Shown: positions 26,930 to 35,120 of the stretch, piece after piece
How the letters are laid out: every line of letters starts with the position of its first letter
How positions within the stretch are numbered: position 1 is the stretch's first letter
From: an uncultured Bacteroidota bacterium
GTDB taxonomy: Bacteria > Bacteroidota > Bacteroidia > AKYH767-A > 2013-40CM-41-45
Reading direction: 5' to 3'
Length of the DNA stretch: 38,530 nucleotides
NCBI GenBank assembly: GCA_937871435.1
Contig: CALMQM010000127.1
Coordinates: forward strand, 1 to 38,530
Notes under the pieces: model-generated
The model's database searches: none
What the model was told of the DNA's origin: nothing
The model's input: only the letters and a program-made list of their open reading frames with translations
Made by a program: the position numbers and the translations under genes

Positions 26930-27051
26930 AATCAAGGCAATTCAATAGAACATCTGAAAATTTTCCAGTATACTTGTTCGTCTGAATTTCATTCGGAAAT
27001 TTGTTCCGCCAAGATTACAACATGAACATCTGTTTCACAATCCAATATAAG

Positions 27052-29352
27052 ATGAGAATTTTTGCTCTCATCAGCCTCATTTCCCTGATTCCGTTTTATA
27101 CGAGCGCTCAAAGCGCTGTTCTTCATGGAAAAATTTCCGGCACAACGGGAGAATCACTGCCCGGCGCAACGATACTTGCAGACAGCACAACAGGCACCAG
27201 TACGGATGTGAATGGCAATTATGAATTGAAACTTTCACCGGGGATTTATCGGGTCAGGATTCGACTCATTTCATTTACAGAAAAAATTATTCCTGTCACT
27301 CTTACTGCAGGAGAAAACAAACTGCTCAACGTCACACTTGAATCCTCTTCGAGTGAATTGAAACTGGTTGTGATCAGCGCGGGGAAATTCGAGCAAAAAA
27401 TTGAAGACGTGACTGTTTCGATAGAAGTACTCAAACCAAGACTAATCGAAGAGCGCGCGACAACGACTATGGAAGATGCCATTGATTATGTTCCGGGCGT
27501 AAACATCATCGACGGACAAGCAAACATTCGCGGAGGAAGCGGCTGGAGTTATGGTGCAGGCAGTCGTGTTCAGGTACTCGTTGACGATTTGCCGATGCTC
27601 ACTGCGGATGCCGGTGACGCGAAATGGAGTTTTCTACCGATAGAAAATCTGGAACAGGTGGAAATGATCAAAGGAGCTTCTTCTGTACTGTTCGGATCTT
27701 CCGCACTCAATGGTGCCATTAACTTACGTACGGCTTTCCCACGGGACACACCGATAACTAAAATCAATTTCATGACCGGATTGTATGATCGAGCCAGTGT
27801 GAAATTCGATACCGCGGAATTTGATCTCTATCCGAAAGGAAATATCCGGAACAAAAACGGGATGATGAGTTTTTTACACAGCCGGCAAATCGGCAACCTT
27901 GATCTTGTTACAGGCGGAAACCTCCTGATCGACGAAGGATACAGAGAAGGAGAAAATGAGCAGCATGGCAGATTTAATATCAATACAAGATATCGTTTCA
28001 AAAAAATAGATGGGCTCTCCGCAGGCGTAAATGCCAATGTAATGATGACTTCCGGAACATTATTTTTTCTCTGGAAAAATGATTCCTCCGGAGCTTATCA
28101 GCCGGCACCAAATACATTGAGTGATTATACAACATACCGAAGCAATATAGACCCATTCATCACCTATATCGGTAAGAAAGGCAGCTCACATAAATTGCGT
28201 ACTCGTTGGTTCAATTCAAAAAATGAAAACAACACCAATCAGGAATCAACAGGAAATGTCTATTACGCCGAATATCAATACCAGAAACGATTTGGCGACA
28301 AAGCCACTGTAACTGCGGGAATTGTGGATCAGAAAAACAAAGTGAAGAGCGAACTGTATCTGGATCACAGCGGTGATCAGCTGGCAGGTTATGTACAGGG
28401 TGACCTCAAGTGGAAACGCTTCACATTTTCCGCAGGCGCAAGAGCGGAACAAAATAAAGTCGACAGCATCACGGAGGACTGGACTCCCGTTTTTCGGGGA
28501 GGAATTAACGCGCAGGTATTGAAAGGAACTTATCTGCGTACCTCGTTCGGACAAGGCTATCGCTTTCCTTCTGTAGCGGAACGTTATATCCGAACTAATG
28601 TAGGCTCTCTTTATATTTATCCAAATGCAAACCTGACTTCTGAAAAAGGCTACAGTGCAGAAATCGGCTTCCGGCAATTATTCAGGTTCGGTAGCTGGAC
28701 AGGCTATCTCGATGCTGCCGGATTTCAAAGTCAGTATAAAAACATGATGGAATTTGTGTTTGCTATATGGGGAACTCCTTCAGATCCGTTAAACGGACTC
28801 GGATTTAGTTCAGTGAATGTGGGCAATACTAAAATCAAAGGAGTAGATGCGTCCTTGATGGCTCAGGGGACAATCGCCGGAAACCTGAAGGCGGCCATCA
28901 TGCTGGCTTATACCTATCTTGATCCGAAACAAACAACTTACGACAGCGCCTATGTTGCCAAAGCCAGCAATGCGCAATACCGTGGAAGCGACTCAACCGA
29001 TTTTCTGAAATACCGTTATCGTCATATGGGAAAAGCTGATCTCGAACTGAGCTACAAGAAATATTCTCTTGGAGGAAGTCTGCGTTGCAACAGCCGGATG
29101 GAAAATATCGACTGGGTATTTGCGACAACTTTGTTTGACGCGATCTCACCACCGGGATTGGGAATAACACATTACAGAGATCAACACAAACGTTGGGATT
29201 TCATTCTTGATGTGAGAGCAGGTGTTCAGATTAACCCTTCACTGCGGGCTACATTTGTTGTGAAGAATGCAACGAATTACATTTACATGCAGAGACCGGC
29301 TGACATGCAACCGCCCAGAACATTTCTTCTGCAACTTGGGCTTACCCTGTAA
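27052..29352 (+). CDS. TonB-dependent outer-membrane receptor
   Basis: A 766-residue receptor. Signal peptide MRIFALISLISLIPFYTSAQ, a carboxypeptidase-regulatory-like domain (about 22-100, GKISGTTGESLPGATI, TDVNGNYELKLSPG), a plug domain (about 110-225: TMEDAIDYVPGVNIIDGQ, NIRGGSGWSYGAGSRVQVLVDD, EMIKGASSVLFGSSALNGAIN) and a barrel ending RTFLLQLGLTL. An in-frame ATG also lies at 27022; 27052 gives the cleaner signal peptide. It has no SusD partner and is followed by kdsB 92 bases on. The GSGWSYGAGSRVQ plug motif and the YxLFxxLF-poor barrel do not identify the ligand. Confidence 0.9.
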   Translation: MRIFALISLISLIPFYTSAQSAVLHGKISGTTGESLPGATILADSTTGTSTDVNGNYELKLSPGIYRVRIRLISFTEKIIPVTLTAGENKLLNVTLESSSSELKLVVISAGKFEQKIEDVTVSIEVLKPRLIEERATTTMEDAIDYVPGVNIIDGQANIRGGSGWSYGAGSRVQVLVDDLPMLTADAGDAKWSFLPIENLEQVEMIKGASSVLFGSSALNGAINLRTAFPRDTPITKINFMTGLYDRASVKFDTAEFDLYPKGNIRNKNGMMSFLHSRQIGNLDLVTGGNLLIDEGYREGENEQHGRFNINTRYRFKKIDGLSAGVNANVMMTSGTLFFLWKNDSSGAYQPAPNTLSDYTTYRSNIDPFITYIGKKGSSHKLRTRWFNSKNENNTNQESTGNVYYAEYQYQKRFGDKATVTAGIVDQKNKVKSELYLDHSGDQLAGYVQGDLKWKRFTFSAGARAEQNKVDSITEDWTPVFRGGINAQVLKGTYLRTSFGQGYRFPSVAERYIRTNVGSLYIYPNANLTSEKGYSAEIGFRQLFRFGSWTGYLDAAGFQSQYKNMMEFVFAIWGTPSDPLNGLGFSSVNVGNTKIKGVDASLMAQGTIAGNLKAAIMLAYTYLDPKQTTYDSAYVAKASNAQYRGSDSTDFLKYRYRHMGKADLELSYKKYSLGGSLRCNSRMENIDWVFATTLFDAISPPGLGITHYRDQHKRWDFILDVRAGVQINPSLRATFVVKNATNYIYMQRPADMQPPRTFLLQLGLTL

Positions 29353-29411
29353 ACCGTTGATAAATCAGGGTTTCTGTTGAAAATTATCCACAGGTAAATT
29401 CATTTTGTTCC

Positions 29412-29419
29412 TATTTTTG
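29412..29419 (+). promoter_or_regulatory. Putative -7 promoter element of kdsB (TATTTTTG)
   Basis: TATTTTTG matches TAnnTTTG and ends 25 bases before the kdsB ATG. It suggests kdsB has its own promoter rather than depending on the upstream receptor gene. Confidence 0.45.
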
Positions 29420-29444
29420 TAAGTCCACAGTTATCTGATCAGAG

Positions 29445-30185
29445 ATGAATATTATTGGAATTATTCCCGCACGCTTTGGTTCCACACGCTTTCCCGGCAA
29501 ACCATTGGCAGACATCGATGGCAAATCCATGATTCAACGTGTGTATGAGCAATGTGTAAAATGCACAAGACTGTCGCGTGTCGTTATCGCTACAGACGAT
29601 GAAAGAATATTCAATCACGTAGTTGAATTCGGTGGACATGCAATCATGTCTTCGCCTCAGCATCAAAGCGGAACAGATCGTTGCGCAGAGATTATTTCCA
29701 ACGACCCATCCGTGAAATGGGATGCAGTCATCAATATTCAGGGCGACGAACCATTTATCCATCCGGAACAAATCGATTTACTTGCTTCCTGTTTTGATCA
29801 GGCGGATACAAAAATCGCCACACTGGTTAAAAAAATCACTTCTACCGATGAATTGTTTAACCACAACAATGTGAAAGTGGTGATGAACAAACGGGCAGAG
29901 GCAATTTATTTCAGCAGATCTCCGATCCCCTACAACAGAAATTTCCCGGAACAAGAATGGCTCAAATATTCTACCTATTACAAACACATAGGTATTTACG
30001 GGTATCGTTCCGAAACTTTAATGGAAATTTCTAATCTTTCAAAAACGAATCTGGAAATTACAGAATCTCTCGAGCAATTGCGCTGGATCGAAAATGGCTA
30101 CGTGATCAAAGCGGAAATTACATCACTCGAAAGTATCGCGATCGATACTCCGGATGATCTGCTGAAGATTAAAACCAACGTTTAA
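29445..30185 (+). CDS. kdsB: 3-deoxy-manno-octulosonate cytidylyltransferase (CMP-Kdo synthetase)
   Basis: A 246-residue cytosolic enzyme that makes CMP-Kdo from Kdo and CTP for the inner core of LPS. The nucleotide-binding start IIGIIPARFGSTRFPGKPLADIDGKSMI, the VVIATDDERI motif, SGTDRCAE and INIQGDEPFIHPEQID are all typical. Length matches E. coli KdsB (248). It converges with the porin-like gene only 8 bases away. Presence shows the organism makes Kdo-containing LPS, which fits the PagL-like gene at 21098-22195. Confidence 0.97.
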   Translation: MNIIGIIPARFGSTRFPGKPLADIDGKSMIQRVYEQCVKCTRLSRVVIATDDERIFNHVVEFGGHAIMSSPQHQSGTDRCAEIISNDPSVKWDAVINIQGDEPFIHPEQIDLLASCFDQADTKIATLVKKITSTDELFNHNNVKVVMNKRAEAIYFSRSPIPYNRNFPEQEWLKYSTYYKHIGIYGYRSETLMEISNLSKTNLEITESLEQLRWIENGYVIKAEITSLESIAIDTPDDLLKIKTNV

Positions 30186-30193
30186 CTTTACCC

Positions 30194-30889
30194 TTACTTC
30201 GGACCAAAAACAAGTGCGGCTCCCACCTGTATCACAAAATTATGACCGGCATTTTCATCTTTGATAAAATCTCCATCCTGAACTTTACCAAAACCTGTAG
30301 CTGCCCGTGCATACACCATGAGCAGTGATGGCAACTTGTATCCTATTCCTCCAACCAGAGAAATATCGGATTTGTGAAACTCAAGTTTGTTTGAAGTTGT
30401 CGGAGTTGTAGGTTGCGGCGATTGTCCATTTGTACTGATCGTAGCGGTAGTATTCACCGAAGCATTATCCGTAATCAGAAATGATAGTTGAGGCCCGGCC
30501 TGAATCATGAATCCGCTGTGTTCACCGGAATACCAGGTGAGCAATGCCGGAACATCCAGGTATCCGAGTGTTGCATTGACATCCGCTACAGCAGTAATCA
30601 CAGTTGTTCCGGTAGTGGTATCAATTGGCTGTGCGGATGTACTGGAAATGTATTCATATTTGTATCCTTTCATGGAATACAATGCAGCCGGCATCAGACT
30701 GAAATGTTTGGTCAGGGATAAATCCAGAAATAATCCCGCATGCCAGCTCAGTTTAGAATCCACTGTGAGTTCTGTTCCGCTAAGTGTCGCATAGTTCAGC
30801 CCTGCCATCGGTCCAATGCGGAATTGAGCCTGAGATAGAGAAGAAAAAATTCCTGAGATGATGAGAAGAAGAAAGAGTTGTTTTTTCAT
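30194..30889 (-). CDS. Porin-family outer-membrane beta-barrel protein
   Basis: A 231-residue protein with signal peptide (MKKQLFLLLIISGIFSSLSQA) and the Bacteroidota 'outer membrane protein beta-barrel' pattern (PF13568): FRIGPMAGLNYATLSG, WHAGLFLDLSLTKHFSLMPAALYSMKGYKY, YLDVPALLTWY, GFMIQAGPQLSFLI, ending GHNFVIQVGAALVFGPK. It probably has eight strands. The ATG at 30889 begins the signal peptide. Function unknown; such proteins are small outer-membrane structural or binding proteins rather than proven pores. Confidence 0.85.
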   Translation of the reverse strand: MKKQLFLLLIISGIFSSLSQAQFRIGPMAGLNYATLSGTELTVDSKLSWHAGLFLDLSLTKHFSLMPAALYSMKGYKYEYISSTSAQPIDTTTGTTVITAVADVNATLGYLDVPALLTWYSGEHSGFMIQAGPQLSFLITDNASVNTTATISTNGQSPQPTTPTTSNKLEFHKSDISLVGGIGYKLPSLLMVYARAATGFGKVQDGDFIKDENAGHNFVIQVGAALVFGPK

Positions 30890-31157
30890 GGCTAAAATAT
30901 TTTTACACATTTCAATCAATCATGTGTGTGTGATAAAATTACTCAATTGAAATTTTACTTCAAAATTTGTTGGAATAGTCTGTTCTGATTTAGAACGTAA
31001 ACGAAAATTTAAAATTGTGAATCAAATGACTGAAATCACCCGAAAAACTTTATTCTCCTCAGACTAAGTGTTAAATTTTAATTGAAAAGAACAAAAATTC
31101 CGGGAATAATATCCGGAGAAACAGAAGAGAAAAAATTTCTTTATAAAAAAATACAGT

Positions 31158-32423
31158 TTACTCAACATTCAGTTTTCCCTGAAAGAAATTTCCATCCGGC
31201 TGAATAATTTTATATAAATACATGCCTGATGCCAGATTTTTTCTTTTGATTCTTATTTCTTCACCGCCAACAATCTCTTCACGAAGAGATTTTCCTTCCA
31301 TACTCATCAGAATAAACCGGGAACCGGAAAGTACATCGTCTTTCAAACGCAAAACAGTTTCATACCGGAATGGATTAGGAGATGTTCCGATATGCTTTTT
31401 CAAATTACCAGATTCATGGATTGAAGTTGTTATGGATTGAATATATGGCCCCAAATCAAAGCTCCACAATTGCGGATCCACGTTGAAGATCGCTTGCTGG
31501 AATCGTTCATTGGTAATGTATCCATAATGATTTTCGCGAAAACAAATTCCTTCTACTTGTCCAACAGTCAAAGCAGAACCCAAAGAAAATCTGCGCTTGT
31601 TTCCGTCGAAAAAATTTCTGCCCGGATAATCATACAACAGCCACATAAAACAAGGCGCAGGAAATACATTGTCATATCCAAGCAACACAATCGCACCATC
31701 CGAAGCAATCGCAGCGGAGGTGATCAGTCCGTTCGCATCCAGACTGTCGCGCAGCTCTGCTACATAGGTTCCCGGAACTGCAGGAACTACATAATGTCTT
31801 GTTCTTTTATTTACCCAGTCCTTGCAAAACAGGTGCAGAGAATCCTGCAAATACAAAAACGCTTCACAATCAAATCGTGTTGCATTCAGAGCCGGAGTAA
31901 AATCAATCTGATCCGGATAGGAAAAAGAAATAGTATCTGCTGTTAATGCGGCAACTGTATCATTCATCAATGATTGCTGTACCCTGAATATCTTCAGATC
32001 AGTACGGTTACCGGAATTATTTCCAAAATCACCAACGAAAGTATACCCACCGCCTGAAGTAACATCTTCCCAATCTGTATTCAGCGCATTAGACAAAGTG
32101 ATCTCCTGACTGCTCAATCCTGTTGTCGAATCAATACGGTATAAATTGGGAATTGAATTGTCGACATGCGTCCACAACTCCTCATTAAAAAATGACACAC
32201 CGGAACTTTCATCAAGTAATGGTGTATCCAGTCCGGCCAGACGGGTAAGCGACAAAGTGGTAGCTGCATACACGCAAGAGCCGTCATTTTGTGTAGCGGA
32301 TGAATTGTAATTGCTGGCCTGCGGATCTGTGCATCCCGGCTGAGCATACAAAGAAACTCCCTCATTCAGCACAAACTGAATAGTGGTAATAAGAAAAACA
32401 ATGAATGATCGGGGGAACTTCAT
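31158..32423 (-). CDS. Secreted protein with CTDP-type motif, propeller-like body and T9SS tail
   Basis: A 421-residue secreted protein. After the signal peptide (ending SLYAQ) comes a cysteine-paired motif GCTDPQASNYNSSATQNDGSC (residues 30-50), a calcium-type repeat seen in marine and Bacteroidota surface proteins. Residues 55-330 alternate in the way of a beta-propeller or esterase-like lactonase (ELWTHVDNSIPNLYRIDSTTG, GYTFVGDFGNNSGNRTDLKIFRV, AIASDGAIVLLGYDN). The T9SS domain starts at TSPNPFRYE (about 350) and ends GKLNVE. It begins 72 bases after the second fibre-subunit gene and may share its transcript. No enzyme activity is assigned. Confidence 0.75.
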   Translation of the reverse strand: MKFPRSFIVFLITTIQFVLNEGVSLYAQPGCTDPQASNYNSSATQNDGSCVYAATTLSLTRLAGLDTPLLDESSGVSFFNEELWTHVDNSIPNLYRIDSTTGLSSQEITLSNALNTDWEDVTSGGGYTFVGDFGNNSGNRTDLKIFRVQQSLMNDTVAALTADTISFSYPDQIDFTPALNATRFDCEAFLYLQDSLHLFCKDWVNKRTRHYVVPAVPGTYVAELRDSLDANGLITSAAIASDGAIVLLGYDNVFPAPCFMWLLYDYPGRNFFDGNKRRFSLGSALTVGQVEGICFRENHYGYITNERFQQAIFNVDPQLWSFDLGPYIQSITTSIHESGNLKKHIGTSPNPFRYETVLRLKDDVLSGSRFILMSMEGKSLREEIVGGEEIRIKRKNLASGMYLYKIIQPDGNFFQGKLNVE

Positions 32424-32495
32424 TCCGGAATAAATCAGGTTGAAAACAGTCCTAATTTAACAAATTCCGGTCTATGAAAAAATTTTTATGGCGAT

Positions 32496-33080
32496 CTACA
32501 GATCCGGGGCGACGATGAACTCGATTTGTAGGGTGTAAATTCCCGGACGATAACTAACTCCGGGCACAATTTTAAGGTCCACTTTAAATTGATAACACTG
32601 TGGGTCGGTCGTATAACTCCCTGCAGTATTCGTACCCACTGGTGAAGGATCCGAACAATTAATATCCGCATCAACAACATTATGATTTCCGATAATATCC
32701 AAAGTTGATGTAGCGACATCCTGCATCGGAACATACCCGGAAATCAAAGGTGTATTACTCAGGTTGTGTACACGCATTTGCAATAAACTCACCGGTGGAA
32801 GTCCGTCACCTGAACTCGTATAATACTGTGCATTGTCCCAGGTTCCTGCAGTCGAAGTAACAGAGCCGGCATACAAATCCCATCCTGTACCTACAGCTTC
32901 TATATTCACTGTAACAGCATTTGGAAGAACTATCCCGTTCACCAACTTGGCGACAGAGTTAAACGTAAATTCAACATTCGGATTGGAGGCAAGAATAATA
33001 TCGACAGTCTGAGCCCGGCTTACTCCTGTGTGAATAAGGAAAGAGAAAAGGAGATAAATAAGTTTCCTGCTGCCGCGCAT
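32496..33080 (-). CDS. Putative surface-fibre subunit B (WDLYA-motif secreted protein)
   Basis: A 194-residue secreted beta-rich protein, unknown family. Signal peptide MRGSRKLIYLLFSFLIHTGVSRAQ is followed directly by TVDIILASNPNVEFTFNSVAKL...VNIEAVGTGWDLYAG. It is a paralogue of the protein at 33250-33960: VEF/VDF, FNS/FNT, K-x-x-x-GI, EA...WDLYA and a shared end PG-x-Y-x-L-(Q/E)-(I/V)-E-(F/Y)...DL. Unlike its paralogue it lacks the 15 residues after the signal peptide. A cysteine pair (DINCSDPS, DPQCYQF) may form a disulphide. An upstream ATG at 33098 is possible. It lies beyond the terminator that follows subunit A. Structural subunit is an inference from context. Confidence 0.6.
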   Translation of the reverse strand: MRGSRKLIYLLFSFLIHTGVSRAQTVDIILASNPNVEFTFNSVAKLVNGIVLPNAVTVNIEAVGTGWDLYAGSVTSTAGTWDNAQYYTSSGDGLPPVSLLQMRVHNLSNTPLISGYVPMQDVATSTLDIIGNHNVVDADINCSDPSPVGTNTAGSYTTDPQCYQFKVDLKIVPGVSYRPGIYTLQIEFIVAPDL

Positions 33081-33201
33081 AGTGATTTGCATAACCATCC
33101 TGTCTCATTTGAACTCTTGTAGCAAGAGCGGAATGAGTGTCTGCTTTTTTCAACTTTCGTTTACTCATTTAACCGCTAAATGTTACAGGTCATAAAAAAC
33201 A

Positions 33202-33232
33202 AAAAAGCAACTCCTGTTGGGAGTTGCTTTTT
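33202..33232 (-). terminator. Strong Rho-independent terminator after subunit A
   Basis: A perfect 13-base stem (33202-33214 with 33220-33232) with a 5-base loop, core GCAACTCC/GGAGTTGC. On the minus strand it is followed by a T-rich stretch. It separates subunit A from subunit B, so expression of B must come from read-through or its own promoter. Confidence 0.92.
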
Positions 33233-33249
33233 CCAGAAGCCTTTTTTTC

Positions 33250-33960
33250 TTAAAGGTCTTCAGTCAATGTGTACACAACTTCAAGATCATAGAAACCTGG
33301 TTGTGCATAAGGATTAGTTACTGTAAATGTTGCAGCAGCTACAGTAGGATATTGTGTTGTCAAATCCGGGAAGTTCGCAGGCACACCCGGTTTGATACGG
33401 TAGTGTACGAGGAATTTGTTTGTCAACGGACTTGCAGTTGAAGTAGCAGGACCATAACTGCTTGCTACACCCTGACCGAATTCACCGGCAAGGAACTGAG
33501 TGTTCAACGATGGTGTCAAAGACGCAGTATTTGCACCAAGGTTACTGAACAATCCGATAAAGTTGTCAAATGTCAATGGAGCTGCAACAGCATTGGCCTG
33601 GATTGATTGCATTTCCAGAATTTCTGAAGGCAATGTACCTGTACCGTTAGTACCTGCACCATAAGCAATCTGTTGTGTCCAGAACTCAGTGCTTGGCTGA
33701 GCATACAAGTCCCATGGAACAGTAGCTTCTACTTCCAAACGGGTAGCATTGTATTTAGTAATACCTACCTGATACTTTTGAATTGTGTTGAATACAAAGT
33801 CTACCTGAGGCTCAGTAGTCATTGTAAGTTCCAGAATACCTTGAAGGTCCATGGTAACAGCTACATATTCCTGATCGGAAAGCTGTGCTTTTGTTTGTCC
33901 AGTACTGAAGACGCCGGCTATAGCTGTCAACAGAATTGTTTTTTGTACGATCTTTTTCAT
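33250..33960 (-). CDS. Putative surface-fibre subunit A (WDLYA-motif secreted protein)
   Basis: A 236-residue secreted protein, unknown family. Signal peptide MKKIVQKTILLTAIAGVFSTGQTKAQ precedes LSDQEYVAVTMDLQG, a 15-residue segment alternating polar and hydrophobic residues, then ILELTMTTEPQVDFVFNTIQ, which aligns without gaps to subunit B. The body is rich in T, A, N and Q and has WDLYAQ. The C-terminus PGFYDLEVVYTLTEDL is beta-strand-like. No cysteine is present in the mature part and no T9SS tail, consistent with export by Sec and then another route. It lies next to a chaperone-like and an usher-like gene and ends at a strong terminator. Major-subunit role is inferred. Confidence 0.65.
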   Translation of the reverse strand: MKKIVQKTILLTAIAGVFSTGQTKAQLSDQEYVAVTMDLQGILELTMTTEPQVDFVFNTIQKYQVGITKYNATRLEVEATVPWDLYAQPSTEFWTQQIAYGAGTNGTGTLPSEILEMQSIQANAVAAPLTFDNFIGLFSNLGANTASLTPSLNTQFLAGEFGQGVASSYGPATSTASPLTNKFLVHYRIKPGVPANFPDLTTQYPTVAAATFTVTNPYAQPGFYDLEVVYTLTEDL

Positions 33961-34050
33961 TTGGCTATTTGTTTTAATAATTATTAGGGTGATTTGATTT
34001 ACAAATTAACGTCACTGAGAATTTTGAGTTGACCGATTTCTGTTGATTCC

Positions 34051-34067
34051 TTACAGAAAAAGTGTTT
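34051..34067. promoter_or_regulatory. Candidate shared operator motif upstream of subunit A
   Basis: TTACAGAAAAAGTGTTT on the plus strand lies 91-107 bases upstream of the subunit A ATG. It matches at 14 of 17 positions the sequence TTACAGAAAAAATGTAA found on the minus strand at 38134-38150 upstream of the usher-like gene. A shared regulator is inferred only; the A-rich centre makes chance similarity possible. Confidence 0.3.
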
Positions 34068-34121
34068 ATTCATAGTGAATACAGTTTTTGCTCCTATTTC
34101 TTTGTTTCGAGTTTCGTGTCA

Positions 34122-34198
34122 TACTCTTCACTCTTCACTATTTACTACTTACTTAGTACCTAATACCTAATACCTAGTACCTAATACCTAATACCAAA
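34122..34198. repeat. Eleven-unit degenerate heptamer array (TACCTAA/CACTATT type)
   Basis: The 7-base period is unbroken through TACTCTT, CACTCTT, CACTATT, TACTACT, TACTTAG, TACCTAA, TACCTAA, TACCTAG, TACCTAA, TACCTAA and TACCAAA. It occupies the gap between the chaperone-like stop (34210) and the subunit A start (33960), 161-238 bases upstream of that ATG. Function unknown. Confidence 0.85.
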
Positions 34199-34209
34199 CA
34201 CCCACCCAT

Positions 34210-35049
34210 CTACTCCACCACCATCTGCAACTCTGCAGCCTGAACATTTTCGCGGCTACCGAAGTCGACAACACCGAGTACTGAGTATTTTCCTTTGTTG
34301 AGTGTTTTTGGCAAACTGAATTTTATTTCTCTCGATCCGCCCGGCAATACAGTAAATGCTGTTGGCTTTACACGTTCTTCTTCGCCTGACTGAAGATTGG
34401 TAAACTCAAGATAAGATGCGCAGTCGAGGATGGCTTCTCCTGTATTTTTCATTTTCAATACCAGAATCTTTCCTTTGTCTCCATCCAACACTACTTCTTT
34501 GAAGCTTTCTATTTCCGCATTCTTCATCGTCACCGACGGAGGTGTCTGGAAAATGTGAGCGACAAACTGGAATGTCTCACTCACACCAAGACCGATCGCG
34601 GTTTTATCATTCAGTTCTGCAGCCTTCTTTTCTTTCGTCAGCTTGATGCGCATCGCTGCCCATTTCACTTTATTCGCTTCAGGAGAAGTTGGCACCTGTA
34701 ATAATACCTGGATCTTTTGTGTCTGTCCCGGATCGATTTCAAAGAATGATGGTGTCGCACTTAACCAACGTGAACAGGAATTCTGACTTTCGCCGGCATC
34801 CATAAAACGACTCTTCCCTTCTATTCCTGCCGGTTCGAAATCTGAAAAGGAGACAGTGAACGACTGACGTTCTTTTGAATTATTTGTTACAGTAATTTCC
34901 TGTGTTTTATATTCACCCAGATTTACCTTGTAATACAGGCGGCTGGGAGAAATTGAAACACTTTGTGCATTTAAGGATTGTGTACCGACGATCATCAGGA
35001 TCATCGAAGCAATCATAGTTGTCAGATTTAATCGCAATTTGGAACTCAT
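34210..35049 (-). CDS. Periplasmic chaperone-like protein with two Ig-like domains (PapD/DUF916-like)
   Basis: A 279-residue exported protein. Signal peptide MSSKLRLNLTTMIASMILMIVGTQSLNA, then two beta-sandwich domains. Domain 1 (about 30-140) has the order seen in PapD chaperones and in DUF916 WxL-interacting proteins: ISPSRLYYKV, QEITVTNNSKERQSFTVSF, RWLSATPSFFEIDPGQTQKIQVLL, KWAAMRIKLT. Domain 2 (about 165-278) has ILVLKMKNTGEAILDCASYLEF and NKGKYSVLGVVDF. There is no T9SS tail and no membrane anchor visible. The ATG at 35049 begins the signal peptide; the frame runs open to 35118. It lies 71 bases after the usher-like gene. I infer it escorts the subunits encoded next to it. Direct cell-wall binding, as for DUF916 proteins, is the alternative. 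Confidence 0.65.
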   Translation of the reverse strand: MSSKLRLNLTTMIASMILMIVGTQSLNAQSVSISPSRLYYKVNLGEYKTQEITVTNNSKERQSFTVSFSDFEPAGIEGKSRFMDAGESQNSCSRWLSATPSFFEIDPGQTQKIQVLLQVPTSPEANKVKWAAMRIKLTKEKKAAELNDKTAIGLGVSETFQFVAHIFQTPPSVTMKNAEIESFKEVVLDGDKGKILVLKMKNTGEAILDCASYLEFTNLQSGEEERVKPTAFTVLPGGSREIKFSLPKTLNKGKYSVLGVVDFGSRENVQAAELQMVVE

Positions 35050-35120
35050 GGTCTGGTGATTGTTTATTAGATTCTTCTTTTTTAACGTACTTTTTTCTCT
35101 GAGGTTTAATAAAAACAAGA

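Noticed and set aside
28246..28677. 143-codon minus-strand frame inside the second TonB receptor gene
   Set aside because: Fully covered by a convincing receptor gene, with no start context or motif of its own.
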